Below are positions 34,501 through 42,968 of a stretch of DNA of 64,000 bases, piece after piece. Made by a program: the position numbers and the translations under genes. Each line of letters begins with the position of its first letter. Within the stretch, counting starts at the first letter, position 1. Source of the stretch: Saccharopolyspora gregorii (GTDB lineage: Bacteria; Actinomycetota; Actinomycetes; Mycobacteriales; Pseudonocardiaceae). Under the pieces are notes generated by a model that saw nothing but the letters and a program-made list of their open reading frames with translations, did not search any database and was not told the DNA's origin. Location: assembly GCF_024734405.1 (NCBI RefSeq), contig NZ_CP059556.1, forward strand, positions 2,852,001 to 2,916,000, given 5' to 3'.

Positions 34501-35563
34501 GTACGCCAGCACGTTCACGCCGACGTGGCTGCGGCTGCTCGGCGCGAAGGTGGGGCGCGGCACGGAGATCTCGACGGTGCTCGCGGTGCCGAAGATGACG
34601 AAGGTCGCCGACGGCGCGTTCCTCGCCGACGACACGATGGTCGCCACCTACGAGCTCTCCCGCGGCTGGCTGCACGTCGCACCGGCCCGCATCGGCAAGG
34701 GCGCGTTCCTCGGCAATTCGGGGATGACCGCGCCGGGCCGCTCGGTGCCGAAGCGGGGGCTGGTCGGGGTGTTGTCCTCGACGCCGCGGAAGGCGAAGAA
34801 GGGTTCCTCGTACCTGGGCCTGCCACCGATGCCGCTGCGGCGCGCGCAGGTCGCCGCGGACGCCGAGCGCACCTTCGACCCGCCGCTGCGGCTGGTGTTC
34901 GCCCGCGCGCTGGTGGAGCTGTGCCGCATCGTGCCGGCGATGGTGTCGGCGGCGCTGGCCGTGCTGGTGCTCGGCGGCCTCGCCGAGGTGTGGCGGGTCG
35001 CGGGCCCGTGGGCGGCGGCGGTGCTGTCCGGGGTCGTGCTGCTGGTGGCGGGCGTGCTGGCCTGCGCGGTGACGACGGCGGCGAAGTGGCTGCTGATCGG
35101 CCGGTTCCGGGTGCGGCAGCGCCCGCTGTGGAGTTCCTTCGTGTGGCGCGGCGAGCTCGCCGACACCTTCGTCGAGGTGCTCGCGGTGCCGTGGCTGGCG
35201 GGCCCGGCGACCGGCACCCCGCTGCTGTCGATGTGGTTGCGCACCATGGGCGCGCGCATCGGGCGCGGCGCGTGGGTGGAGACCTACTGGCTGCCCGAGG
35301 CCGACCTGGTGCGCATCGGCAGGGGCGCCGCGGTCAACCGGGGGTGCGTGGTGCAGACCCACCTGTTCCATGATCGGATCATGAGCATGGACGAGGTGGC
35401 GCTGGAGCAGGGCGCGACGCTGGGGCCGCACGGCATCGTGCTGCCCGGCGCGGCCATCGGCGCCCGCACCACCGTCGGCCCCGGGTCGCTGATCACCCGC
35501 GGCGACGCGGTGCCCGCGGATTCGCGCTGGTGCGGCAACCCGATCTCGGCGTGGCGGGCATGA
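31514..35563 (+). CDS. Pls/PosA-type membrane-embedded non-ribosomal peptide synthetase
   Basis: About 1349 residues. An adenylation domain (residues about 90-560: FTSGSTGTPKG, NTYGPTEATVV, YRSGDLVRADPEGLVFVGRA, PTRTSGKVDR) is followed by a carrier domain with LGGGSLAAAQL, the phosphopantetheine site being Ser602. Then come three repeats of two transmembrane helices plus a hexapeptide-type left-handed beta-helix/acyltransferase-like domain (about 657-880, 893-1115, 1130-1349). There is no condensation or thioesterase domain. This is the Pls/epsilon-poly-L-lysine-synthetase architecture, in which the C-terminal tandem domains link monomers through side-chain amines. Start is a TTG at 31514 or GTG at 31520 with GGAAGG upstream. 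Confidence 0.9.
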   Translation: MTVSMNRGTGPAAGTTPITDLLAHSPGSTAAAAALARALLEPDRTATRPGPGAAGEPAVPEAVADGRTEPEQAAGAAPAAVFDSGPAAPERTLLDVFAATARAHPDALALDAGERTLTYRELAERVRVAARELTDLGVGRGDRVGVRVESGTAELYLAVLAVLAAGAAYVPVDADDPQERADLVFGEAGVCAVLTGGAPELLGTPGGRGGAPTPDDDAWIIFTSGSTGTPKGVAVPHRAAAAFADAEARLFLPDDPIGPGDRVLAGLSVAFDASCEEMWLAWRRGACLVPAPRSLVRTGADLGPWLVRRRISVVSTVPTLAALWPPEALAEVRLLIFGGEACPPELAERLVADGREVWNTYGPTEATVVACAARLDGAGPVRIGLPLDGWRLAVVDAAGSPVRPGEQGELVIGGVGLARYLDAAKDAEKFAPLPSLGWERAYRSGDLVRADPEGLVFVGRADEQVKLGGRRIELGEVDAALQALPGVAGAAAAVRRTKAGGELLVGYLAAEDSFDTDDAVRRLREVLPASLVPLLAVVAELPTRTSGKVDRAALPWPLPSREPAADGSLSVTESWLAGEWAEVLGMRPDGPRADFFALGGGSLAAAQLVTRLRTRHPQVSVADVYQHPRLGELAAQLDELDAVTADRREIAEVPRRMGWAQLAMLVPLSTLTGLRWTAVLAAGGTLLAAAGAPWAPRVSWWLLLVAWLVLFSPPGRIALAVSGIRLLLHRVRPGTYPRGGGVHLRLWAAQQWDQRCGASAVSGAFWTTHYAKALGAKIGDDVDLHSPPPVTGLLKIGRGAAVEPEVDLSGYWVDGDIVHIGRIKVGAGARVGARSTLLPGAHVGKGAEAAAGSTVHGVIPARQRWSGSPAARTSGSPAKWPAQRAPRSRRWSAVYGLTSVLFALVPVLAVLPALPVVVPELLAAATAQDAVRRVLPLVPAATAACFGGYALLVLVAVRTLGIGLREGHHPVHGRIGWQVWASERLMGMARTALFPLYASTFTPTWLRLLGAKVGRGTEISTVLAVPKMTKVADGAFLADDTMVATYELSRGWLHVAPARIGKGAFLGNSGMTAPGRSVPKRGLVGVLSSTPRKAKKGSSYLGLPPMPLRRAQVAADAERTFDPPLRLVFARALVELCRIVPAMVSAALAVLVLGGLAEVWRVAGPWAAAVLSGVVLLVAGVLACAVTTAAKWLLIGRFRVRQRPLWSSFVWRGELADTFVEVLAVPWLAGPATGTPLLSMWLRTMGARIGRGAWVETYWLPEADLVRIGRGAAVNRGCVVQTHLFHDRIMSMDEVALEQGATLGPHGIVLPGAAIGARTTVGPGSLITRGDAVPADSRWCGNPISAWRA

Positions 35564-36882
35564 CGGCCGCACCGGGAGCGGACCGCTCGACGGACTCGTA
35601 CCTGCCGGAGCACGGCAACGGCGGCTACCGGGTGGAGCACTACGACCTGGACCTGGACTACCGGGTCGGCCCGAACCGGCTGTCCGGGGAGGCGGTGCTC
35701 ACCGCGGTGGCCGGGCAGGCGCTGTCCGCGTTGAGCCTGGACCTGGCGGACCTGCGGGTGCGCCGGGTGACCGTCGACGACCGGCCCGCGAAGTTCACCC
35801 ACCGCGCGGGCAAGCTGCGCATCCGGCCGGCGGCGCCCATCGCCGGCGGCGCCCGGTTCCGGGTGCGGGTGCGGTACGCCGGGAACCCGAGCCCGATCCG
35901 CGGCCGGTGGGGCGACATCGGCTGGGACGAGCTGACCGAGGGCTCGCTGGTGGCCGGCCAGCCGGTCGGGGCGCCGTCTTGGTTCCCGTGCAACGACCAC
36001 CCGTCCGACAAGGCCGCCTACCGGGTCGCGGTCACCGCCGACACCGGGTTCGAGGTGCTGGTCACCGGAGACCTGGTGTCCCGGCGCGCGGCGGGCGCGG
36101 GCACCGAGCGGTGGGTCTACGAGCGGGCCGAACCGACCCCGACCTACCTGATGGGCGTGCACACCGGCCGCTACCGGGAGGTGCCGCTGGCCACCGGCCC
36201 GGTGCCGCAGCGCGCCGCGGTGCCGCCGCACCTGGTGGCGCCGTTCCGGGAGATGTTCGGCCGCCACGACGAGATCATGCGGGTGCTGTGCGGCCTGTTC
36301 GGCCCGTACCCGTTCGCCGAGTACGTCGTGGTGATCACCGACGACGAGCTGGACGAGCCGATCGAGGCGCAGGGCATGGCGGTGTTCGGCCGGAACCTGC
36401 TCGACGGCACCCGCACCTACGAGCGGCTGGTGGTGCACGAGCTGGCACACCAGTGGTTCGGCAACAGCCTCACCATCGGCGATTGGCGCGACATCTGGCT
36501 CAACGAGGGCTTCGCGACCTACGCGGAGTGGCTGTTCGCGGAGGCCGTCGGCGAGCGCACCGCCGCCGAGCACGCCCGCGACTGGCACCGGCGGATGCGG
36601 CAGGCCGAACCCGGACTGCGGGTGGCCGATCCGGGCGTGGCGCGGCTGTTCGACGAGGGCGTGTACAAGCGGGGCGCGCTGGCGCTGCACGCGCTGCGCG
36701 TCGAGCTCGGCGAGGAACCGTTCTTCGGCCTGCTGCGCCGCTGGGCCGCCGAGCACCGGCACGGCACGGTGCGCACCGCCGAGTTCACCGCGCTGGCCGA
36801 GGAGATCGCCGGTCGTTCCCTGGCCGAGTTCTTCGCCGGCTGGCTGCACGGCACCGAACCGCCCGCGGACCCCGGTTTCTGA
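35560..36882 (+). CDS. M1-family zinc metallopeptidase coupled to the Pls-like gene
   Basis: 440 residues starting at an ATG that overlaps the NRPS stop (ATGA). The zinc motif HELAHQWFGNS starts at His293 (HExxH: His293, Glu294, His297) with the distal Glu316 in WLNEGFATY. The exopeptidase motif is IEAQGMAVFG, as in bacterial aminopeptidase-N-like M1 members. No signal peptide is visible, so it acts in the cytoplasm or at the membrane face. In epsilon-polylysine producers, a Zn-dependent M1-type aminopeptidase (Pld) degrades the polymer for self-protection; the translational coupling here suggests the same for the local product. That is an inference. Confidence 0.88.
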   Translation: MTAAPGADRSTDSYLPEHGNGGYRVEHYDLDLDYRVGPNRLSGEAVLTAVAGQALSALSLDLADLRVRRVTVDDRPAKFTHRAGKLRIRPAAPIAGGARFRVRVRYAGNPSPIRGRWGDIGWDELTEGSLVAGQPVGAPSWFPCNDHPSDKAAYRVAVTADTGFEVLVTGDLVSRRAAGAGTERWVYERAEPTPTYLMGVHTGRYREVPLATGPVPQRAAVPPHLVAPFREMFGRHDEIMRVLCGLFGPYPFAEYVVVITDDELDEPIEAQGMAVFGRNLLDGTRTYERLVVHELAHQWFGNSLTIGDWRDIWLNEGFATYAEWLFAEAVGERTAAEHARDWHRRMRQAEPGLRVADPGVARLFDEGVYKRGALALHALRVELGEEPFFGLLRRWAAEHRHGTVRTAEFTALAEEIAGRSLAEFFAGWLHGTEPPADPGF

Positions 36883-36912
36883 CCCGCGGTCCGTCCCGCT
36901 GCGGGAGGTGGA

Positions 36913-37356
36913 TCAGCCGGGGTCGCGGATGCGTTCCCCGGCCTGCGCGACCCGCTCCAGCAGGCCGAGCAGCTGCTCGCGCTCCGCGCCGTCCAGCGGG
37001 GTCAGCAGGATCTCGATCATCCGCTCGGTGCGCCGCAGCAGACCGGCGTGCGCCTCGCGGCCGGTGCCGGTCAGCCGCAGCACGTTGCGCCTGCCGTCCG
37101 CGCTGTCCCTGGCGCGCTCGACCAGCCCGCGCCGCACCAGCCGCGCGATCACGTCGGCGGCGGTGGAGCGGTCCAGCGCGACCCGACCCGCGAGGGTGCG
37201 CTGGTCCAGCCCGGATTCGTCGGCGAGCCCGTTGAGCACGGCGAACTGCGGCGGCGTGATCTCCTCGGACACCGCGGCCGTCCACAGCATCGTGTGCACC
37301 TGCTGGACCCGGCGGATCAGGTGCCCGGGATGGCCGTTCAGATCGATGGAACCCAC
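36913..37356 (-). CDS. MarR-family regulator
   Basis: 147 residues from the GTG at 37356; the longer open frame to 37482 runs through the promoter region. The winged-helix core is visible (LDQRTLAGRVALDRSTAADV, then IARLVRRGLVERARD) with the wing SADGRRNVLRLTGTG. It is divergent from pobA across about 155 bp that contain an operator-like palindrome, so aromatic-acid control of pobA is the natural guess. MarR proteins usually respond to a phenolic ligand. Confidence 0.85.
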   Translation of the reverse strand: MGSIDLNGHPGHLIRRVQQVHTMLWTAAVSEEITPPQFAVLNGLADESGLDQRTLAGRVALDRSTAADVIARLVRRGLVERARDSADGRRNVLRLTGTGREAHAGLLRRTERMIEILLTPLDGAEREQLLGLLERVAQAGERIRDPG

Positions 37357-37431
37357 CGCGCCATTGTGCCCCGCCCGCAGAACGATCCGGATGCGGAGCA
37401 GATCTGCATCGAGCAAGGCGGCGCGAACTCG

Positions 37432-37487
37432 TTGACAAGCGGTCCTTCCGGGTGGAACGTGCAACCCAATTGATCCGTACACGGATC
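37432..37487 (+). promoter_or_regulatory. pobA promoter and palindromic operator
   Basis: A consensus -35 TTGACA (37432-37437) is followed after 17 nt by GAACGT (37455-37460) as a partial -10. Just downstream, GATCCGT-AC-ACGGATC (37472-37487) is a perfect palindrome with 7-bp arms, about where +1 to +20 would fall. A dimeric MarR repressor bound there would block transcription. A second 10-bp palindrome (GCAGATCTGC, 37398-37407) lies further upstream. Confidence 0.6.
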
Positions 37488-37511
37488 GAATCGAGCCCGG
37501 AGGAGCGGTCG

Positions 37512-38681
37512 ATGCGGACCAGCGTGGCCATCATCGGAGCGGGACCGGCGGGCCTGCTGCTCGCGCGGCTGCTGCAGCAGCGGGGCATCGAGTCGGTCGT
37601 GCTGGAATCCCGCTCCCGCGACCACGTCGAGCACCGGCAGCGCGCCGGGATCCTGGAGCAGGGCACCGTCGACGTGCTGCGCGCGTGCGGTGCGGGGGAG
37701 CGGATGGACCGCGAAGGCCTGGTGCACGACGGCATCGAACTGCGCTTCGGCGGCGCCGCCCACCGCATCGACCTCGCCGCGCTCACCGGCGGGCGCCGGG
37801 TGGTGGTCTACGCGCAGACCGAGGTCGTGCGCGACCTGGTGGCGCTGCGCCTCGACTCGGGCGCACCGCTGCTGTTCGACGCCGAAGTCCTCGCGGTGCA
37901 CGACGCCGAGACCGAGCGGCCGCGGGTCCGCTACCGCCACGGCGGCGCCGAGCACGAGCTCACCGCCGACCACGTGGTCGGCGCGGACGGGTTCCACGGC
38001 GCGGCGCGCAGATCCATCCCCGCCGACCGCATCCGCACCTACGAGCGCAGCTACCCGTTCGCCTGGCTGGGCGTGCTCGCCGACGTGCCACCGTCCACCG
38101 ACGAGCTCGTCTACGCCTGCCACGACAGGGGATTCGCGCTGCACAGCATGCGCGGGCCGCAGGTGAGCAGGCTGTACCTGCAGGTCCCGCCGGACGCCGA
38201 CCTGGCCGACTGGCCGGACGAGCGGATCTGGGACGAGCTGGACGTGCGCTTCGCCGCCGACGGGTGGCGGCTGCGGCGCGGACCGATCACCGACCGCTCC
38301 ATCACGCCGATGCGCAGCTTCGTCGCCGAACCGATGCGCCACGGCAGGCTGCTGCTGGCCGGGGACGCCGCGCACATCGTGCCGCCCACCGGGGCGAAGG
38401 GACTGAACCTCGCGGTCGCCGACGTGGTGCTGCTGGACCGGGCGCTGGCCGCGGCGGTGCAGCACGGCGACCCGCGCCCGTTGGAGTCCTATTCGGACAC
38501 CGCGCTGCGGCGGGTGTGGCGGGCCGAGCACTTCTCGTACTCGATGACGACGCTGCTGCACGCCGATCCGGCGGCCGACGAGTTCGGCCGCCGGTTGCAG
38601 CGCGCGCAGCTGGACCAGCTCGTCGACTCGGCCGCGGCCGCCACCTCGCTCGCCGAGAACTACGCGGGCCTCCCGCTGTAG
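37512..38681 (+). CDS. pobA: 4-hydroxybenzoate 3-monooxygenase
   Basis: 389 residues, the expected length for PobA (about 390). The FAD motif GAGPAGLLLARLLQQRG begins near residue 9. Central DHVVGADGFHGAARRSIP and LLAGDAAHIVPPTGAKGLNL are highly characteristic of PobA. It hydroxylates 4-hydroxybenzoate to protocatechuate with NAD(P)H. Start is fixed by AGGAG 6 nt upstream of the ATG. No protocatechuate ring-cleavage genes are present in the window. Its stop abuts the stop of the convergent ligase gene with no base between. Confidence 0.88.
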   Translation: MRTSVAIIGAGPAGLLLARLLQQRGIESVVLESRSRDHVEHRQRAGILEQGTVDVLRACGAGERMDREGLVHDGIELRFGGAAHRIDLAALTGGRRVVVYAQTEVVRDLVALRLDSGAPLLFDAEVLAVHDAETERPRVRYRHGGAEHELTADHVVGADGFHGAARRSIPADRIRTYERSYPFAWLGVLADVPPSTDELVYACHDRGFALHSMRGPQVSRLYLQVPPDADLADWPDERIWDELDVRFAADGWRLRRGPITDRSITPMRSFVAEPMRHGRLLLAGDAAHIVPPTGAKGLNLAVADVVLLDRALAAAVQHGDPRPLESYSDTALRRVWRAEHFSYSMTTLLHADPAADEFGRRLQRAQLDQLVDSAAAATSLAENYAGLPL

Positions 38682-40343
38682 TCAGCGGTCCCGCAGGGCG
38701 CGGCGCAGCAGCTTGCCGGTGGCGGTCTTCGGCAGCTCGGGCAGCACCTCGACCTGCCGCGGGTACTTGTAGGCCGCCAGCCGCGCGCGGCAGAACTCCA
38801 CCAGCTCCGCGGGATCGGCGCGCTGCCCGGCGCGGAGGCTCACGTACGCCCGCACCGTCTCGCCGCGGTACGGGTCCGGCACGCCGACGACGGCGGCCTC
38901 GCGGACGGCGGGGTGCTCGTAGAGCACGTCCTCCACCTCCCGCGGCCACACCTTGTAGCCGCCCGCGTTGATCTGGTCCTTCTTGCGGTCCACCAGGTAG
39001 AACCACCCGTCGGCGTCCCGGTGCGCGACGTCGCCGGTGCGCAGCTCGCCGCCGGGCAGCGCCGCCTCGGTCTCCGCGGGCCTGCCCCAGTAGCCGGGCA
39101 CCACCTGCGGACCGGAGATCGCCAGTTCGCCGATCTCGCCGGGCGGCACCTCGCGGCCGTCCTCGCCGAGGACGCGGGCGCGCGTCGAGCCCACCGGCAC
39201 CCCCACCGACAGCGCGCCCGAGGCCACGTCGACCCGGCCCGCCACGCCCCACGGCTGCGCGAACGCGGCCGAGGTGGTCTCGGTGAGGCCGTAGACGTTG
39301 TGGATGCGCTGCCCGAACCGCCGCTCGAAGTCCCGCACCGCGCTCGGCGGGATCGGCGCGCCACCGGAGTAGACGCGGCGCAGGCTCGCCAGGTCCGCCG
39401 CCGTGCCCTCGGTGCCGAGCAGCGCGATGAACGCGGTGATCGCCCCGACCGCGAAGGTGGGCCGGTGCTCGCGGATCGCGTCCAGCACCACTTCCGGCTC
39501 GAACCGGTGGGTGAGCACCAGCGGCACCGGCGTGAGCAGCGCCAGCGCCACGTGCCCCACCAGGCCGGTGATGTGGAACAGCGGCGCCACGCCGAGCACC
39601 GAGCCGTCCGCGCCGAGCCCGGCCAGGTCCCGCCACACCCGCGCGTCGAACACCACGTTGCGGTGGGTGTTCATCGCGCCCTTCGGCGGGCCGGTGGTGC
39701 CGGAGGTGTAGCTCAGCGCCGCCACGTCCTCCGGGCCCGGTTCCACCGGCTCCGGCCGGCGCCCGCGGTGCGCCGCGAGCAGCTCGCCGAGATCGGTGGT
39801 GCCCGCGGGCACCGGCCCGTCCGGTTCCGGCAGCACCCGCGCGTCGTCGCGGCCCTGGAAGGCGCGTTCGGCGGTGGTGATCACCAGCCGCACCGCGGTC
39901 TCCGGGAGCACCTCGGCGGCCACCGACTCGTGCAGCCCGCGCAGCGCCACCAGCACCGCCGCTCCCGAATCGGCCAGCAGCAACGCGAGCTCCCGCCGCT
40001 TGTTCATCGGGTTGACCGGCACCGCGGTGCAGCCGGCCTTCCACGCGCCGAGCAGCGCGATGGCGAACTGCGGCGTGCTCTGCAGGTACAGCGCCACCCG
40101 CTCGCCCGGTACCACCCCGCGGTCCTGCAGCGCTGCGGCGAACGCGTCGGTGAGCTCGTCGAGCTCGGTGGTGGTGATCGTCGCGTCGAAGTAGCGGATC
40201 AGCGGGGCGTCCGGGCACCGGCGCACCGCGTCGGCGAACGCGGCCACCGCGTTCGGGGGCTCGGGCTCGGAGGGCCGGGAGTGGGGCGGCGCCAGGTCGT
40301 GCTGCGCCGCGTCGTGCCGGGAGTGCTCCTCGTGGGCGGCCAT
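38682..40343 (-). CDS. Acyl-CoA synthetase/AMP-dependent ligase
   Basis: 553 residues. ANL features are ALSYTSGTTGPPKGAM, YGLTETTSAAF, TGDVAHRDADGWFYLVDRKK and the C-terminal LPKTATGKLLRR lysine. It resembles long- or medium-chain fatty-acid CoA ligases, but the substrate is not determinable. It lies 31 bp downstream of metX on the same strand and could be the third gene of the metY-metX transcript, an unusual partner for sulfur-amino-acid genes. The first about 25 residues (His-rich) may be a poorly conserved extension or a later start. Confidence 0.87.
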   Translation of the reverse strand: MAAHEEHSRHDAAQHDLAPPHSRPSEPEPPNAVAAFADAVRRCPDAPLIRYFDATITTTELDELTDAFAAALQDRGVVPGERVALYLQSTPQFAIALLGAWKAGCTAVPVNPMNKRRELALLLADSGAAVLVALRGLHESVAAEVLPETAVRLVITTAERAFQGRDDARVLPEPDGPVPAGTTDLGELLAAHRGRRPEPVEPGPEDVAALSYTSGTTGPPKGAMNTHRNVVFDARVWRDLAGLGADGSVLGVAPLFHITGLVGHVALALLTPVPLVLTHRFEPEVVLDAIREHRPTFAVGAITAFIALLGTEGTAADLASLRRVYSGGAPIPPSAVRDFERRFGQRIHNVYGLTETTSAAFAQPWGVAGRVDVASGALSVGVPVGSTRARVLGEDGREVPPGEIGELAISGPQVVPGYWGRPAETEAALPGGELRTGDVAHRDADGWFYLVDRKKDQINAGGYKVWPREVEDVLYEHPAVREAAVVGVPDPYRGETVRAYVSLRAGQRADPAELVEFCRARLAAYKYPRQVEVLPELPKTATGKLLRRALRDR

Positions 40344-40374
40344 GCGACCACCGTTGGCCCCGCCGAGCCCCGCG

Positions 40375-41502
40375 TCAAGCTCCCTTGAGCAGTTCGGCGA
40401 CCAGTTCGGCGACCTGCTCGGTCTCCACCAGGAACCCGTCGTGGCCGTGCGCGGACCGGATGATCCGCGCGCTGGTCCCCAGCCCCTCCGCGAGGGCGTG
40501 CTGGTCGGCGGGCGGGAACAGCCGGTCGCTGTCCACCCCGGCGACCAGCGTCCGCGCCCGCACCCGGCCCAGCGCCGCCGCCACCCCGCCGCGGTCGCGC
40601 CCCACGTCGTGCCCGCTCATCGCCTCGGTGAGCCGCACGTAGCTGGCGGCGTCGAAGCGCCGCACCAGCTTCGCCGCGTGGTGGTCCAGGTACGACTCCA
40701 CCGCGTAGCGCCCGCCCGCCGCCGGATCTTCGCCGTCCTGGGGAGCCGAACCGAACCGGGCTTCGAGCTCCTGCGGGCTGCGGTAGGTCAGGTGCGCGAT
40801 CCGCCGCGCCAGCCCGAGCCCGGCGTGCGGTCCGCGCCCGTCGGGCAGCTCGTGGAAGTCACCGCCCAGCCAGTCCGGATCGGCGCGGATCGCGTGCAGC
40901 TGCGTCGACGACCAGGCGATCTGCTCCGCCGTCGCGGCCGCCCCGCAGCACAGCACCAGTGCGGAACCGACCCGGTCCGGCTGGTCCACGGCCCACTCCA
41001 AGGCGCGCATCCCGCCCAGGGAACCGCCGATCACCGCCGCCCACCGGGGCACGCCCAAGGCCTCCGCGAGCGCGACCTCCGAACGCACCAGGTCCCGCAC
41101 GGTCAGCGACGGGAACCGGCCGCCCCACGGTCGCCCGTCCGGTGCCGGGTCGGCCGGGCCGGTGCTGCCCTGGCAGCCGCCGAGCGCGTTCGGCGCCACC
41201 ACGAACCAGCGGTCGGTGTCCAGCGCCAGGCCGGGCCCGACCACGCCTTCCCACCAGCCCGCGGCCGGATGCCCCGGCCCGGCGGGCCCGCGCAGGTGCG
41301 CGTCACCGGTGAGCGCGTGCAGCACCAGCACCGCGTTGCCGCCGTCGGGGTCGAGGGAACCCCACGTCTCGTACGCCAGGCGCGCGCCGGGCAGCACAGC
41401 ACCCGACTCCAGACGTGGCCGATCGAGGTGCAGGAACCGCCGCCGCCCCGGCGGATCCCCTTCCCGCCAGGCACCGGTGGCGGGAAGGGACCGCGTGTTC
41501 AT
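40375..41502 (-). CDS. metX: Homoserine O-acetyltransferase
   Basis: 375 residues, typical of MetX. The nucleophile elbow is VIGGSLGGMRALEWAV (Ser in GGSLGGM), followed by VDSDRLFPP (Asp) and SAHGHDGFL (His), and the family GGCQGSTGPADPA loop is present. It makes O-acetylhomoserine from homoserine and acetyl-CoA. The gene starts 4 bp after the metY stop, so metY and metX form one transcript. A SAM/sulfur-sensitive control upstream would therefore regulate both. Confidence 0.93.
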   Translation of the reverse strand: MNTRSLPATGAWREGDPPGRRRFLHLDRPRLESGAVLPGARLAYETWGSLDPDGGNAVLVLHALTGDAHLRGPAGPGHPAAGWWEGVVGPGLALDTDRWFVVAPNALGGCQGSTGPADPAPDGRPWGGRFPSLTVRDLVRSEVALAEALGVPRWAAVIGGSLGGMRALEWAVDQPDRVGSALVLCCGAAATAEQIAWSSTQLHAIRADPDWLGGDFHELPDGRGPHAGLGLARRIAHLTYRSPQELEARFGSAPQDGEDPAAGGRYAVESYLDHHAAKLVRRFDAASYVRLTEAMSGHDVGRDRGGVAAALGRVRARTLVAGVDSDRLFPPADQHALAEGLGTSARIIRSAHGHDGFLVETEQVAELVAELLKGA

Positions 41503-41506
41503 CCGC

Positions 41507-42844
41507 TCAGCTCTCCAGCTCGGCCTTCGCCGCGCGGAACGCCGACTCCAGGTCCGCCTTCAGGTCGTCGACGTTCTCGATGCCGACGGACAGGCGCACC
41601 AGGCCGGGCGTCACGCCCGCGTCCAGCTGCTCCTGCTCGGTCAGCTGGCTGTGCGTGGTGCTCGCCGGGTGGGCGATGAGGCTGCGCACGTCACCGATGT
41701 TGACCAGGTGGCTGAACAGCGAGACGCCCTCCACGAACTTCCGGCCGGCCGACACCCCGCCGCGCAGCTCGAAGGACACGATGGCGCCGAAGCCGTTGTT
41801 CAGGTAGCGGTTGCCCAGCTCGTGCCACGGGCTCGACGGCAGGCCCGCGAAGTGCACCTTCGCCACCTCGTCCCGCTCCTCCAGCCAGCGGGCCAGCTCC
41901 AGGGCGTTCGCGCCGTGCCGCTCGATGCGCAGCGACAGCGTCTCCAGGCCCTGCAGGATCAGGAACGCGTTGAACGGCGAGATCGCCGGACCGAGGTCCC
42001 GCAGCCCCTGCACCCGCAGCTTCGCGGCGAACGCGCCGTGCCCGAGCGCGGGCCAGTAGCGCAGGCCGTGGTAGCTCGGGTCCGGCTCGTTGAAGCCGGG
42101 GAAGCGCTCCGGGTCGGCGCCGAAGTCGAAGGTGCCGCCGTCCACCACGATGCCGCCGACCGCGGTGCCGTGGCCGCCGAGGTACTTGGTCGCCGAGTGC
42201 ACCACGATGTCCGCGCCGTGCTCCAGCGGCCGCAGCACGTACGGCGTGGTGACCGTGTTGTCCACGACCAGCGGCACCCCGGCCTCGTGCGCGATGTCGG
42301 CGACCGCCCGCACGTCGAGCACGTTGCTGCGCGGGTTGCCCAGCGATTCCGCGAACAGCAGCTTCGTGTTCGGGCGGATCGCGGCCCGCCAGGCGTCCGG
42401 GTTGTCGAAGTCGTCGACGAAGGTGACCTCGATGCCCAGCTTCGGCAGCGTGTGGTGGAACAGGTTGTAGGTGCCGCCGTACAGCGAGGAGCTGGCGACC
42501 AGGTGGTCCCCGGCCTGCGCCAGGGTCAGCACGGTCAGCGTCTCCGCGGCCTGCCCGGAGGACACCGCGACCGCGCCGACCCCGCCCTCCAGCTTGGCGA
42601 CGCGCTGCTCCAGCACGTCCTGGGTGGGGTTGTTGATGCGGGTGTAGATGTTGCCGGGCTCGGCCAGGCTGAACAGGTCCTGCGCGTGCTGGGTGTCGCG
42701 GAAGACGTACGAGGTGGTCTGGTAGATCGGCGTCGCGCGGGCGCCGGTCGCCGGGTCGGGCTGCGCCCCGGCGTGGATCTGGAGCGTGTCGAACGACCAG
42801 TTCGCCTCGGGCGACTCGTTCTGGGCGGGGACGTCAGCGGACAT
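41507..42844 (-). CDS. metY: O-acetylhomoserine sulfhydrylase
   Basis: 445 residues from the ATG at 42844 (GTGGAG about 5 nt before it); a longer frame to 42952 reads through the leader region. Cys/Met-metabolism PLP-enzyme features are [38 protein letters not shown], and [11 protein letters not shown] with the PLP lysine. The length and the [12 protein letters not shown]-like region ([13 protein letters not shown]) point to MetY rather than MetB/MetC. It makes homocysteine from O-acetylhomoserine and sulfide. A leader-peptide ORF precedes it. Confidence 0.93.
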   Translation of the reverse strand: MSADVPAQNESPEANWSFDTLQIHAGAQPDPATGARATPIYQTTSYVFRDTQHAQDLFSLAEPGNIYTRINNPTQDVLEQRVAKLEGGVGAVAVSSGQAAETLTVLTLAQAGDHLVASSSLYGGTYNLFHHTLPKLGIEVTFVDDFDNPDAWRAAIRPNTKLLFAESLGNPRSNVLDVRAVADIAHEAGVPLVVDNTVTTPYVLRPLEHGADIVVHSATKYLGGHGTAVGGIVVDGGTFDFGADPERFPGFNEPDPSYHGLRYWPALGHGAFAAKLRVQGLRDLGPAISPFNAFLILQGLETLSLRIERHGANALELARWLEERDEVAKVHFAGLPSSPWHELGNRYLNNGFGAIVSFELRGGVSAGRKFVEGVSLFSHLVNIGDVRSLIAHPASTTHSQLTEQEQLDAGVTPGLVRLSVGIENVDDLKADLESAFRAAKAELES

Positions 42845-42862
42845 GAGTACTCCACGGTGTGA

Positions 42863-42878
42863 CGACGCGGACGCGTCG
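42863..42878 (-). promoter_or_regulatory. Small hairpin just before the metY ribosome site
   Basis: CGACGC and GCGTCG pair perfectly around a 4-nt loop in the minus-strand transcript. The stem ends about 8 nt before the GTGGAG ribosome site of metY. It lies between the leader ORF and metY, the place of an attenuator or sequestrator. A longer-range pairing (CGAGGCC near 42945 with GGCCTCG near 42890) could compete with nearby folding. Confidence 0.4.
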
Positions 42879-42968
42879 AGATCGAGCGTGCGGACGAGGC
42901 CCCCGCGGCGGATGCGCGGCGGCGGGCCGAGAGGAAGGCGGCCGCGGTTCAACGGCCTCGCGAGGAGA

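Noticed and set aside
31280-35572. 1430-codon minus-strand frame opposite the Pls-like gene
   Set aside because: The same antisense effect; the composition is His/Gln/Arg/Pro-rich and repetitive, without a recognisable domain.
41507-42952. A 481-residue MetY with an extra N-terminal part
   Set aside because: The extra 36 residues translate the leader-peptide spacer; the ATG at 42844 has the ribosome site and the family N terminus.
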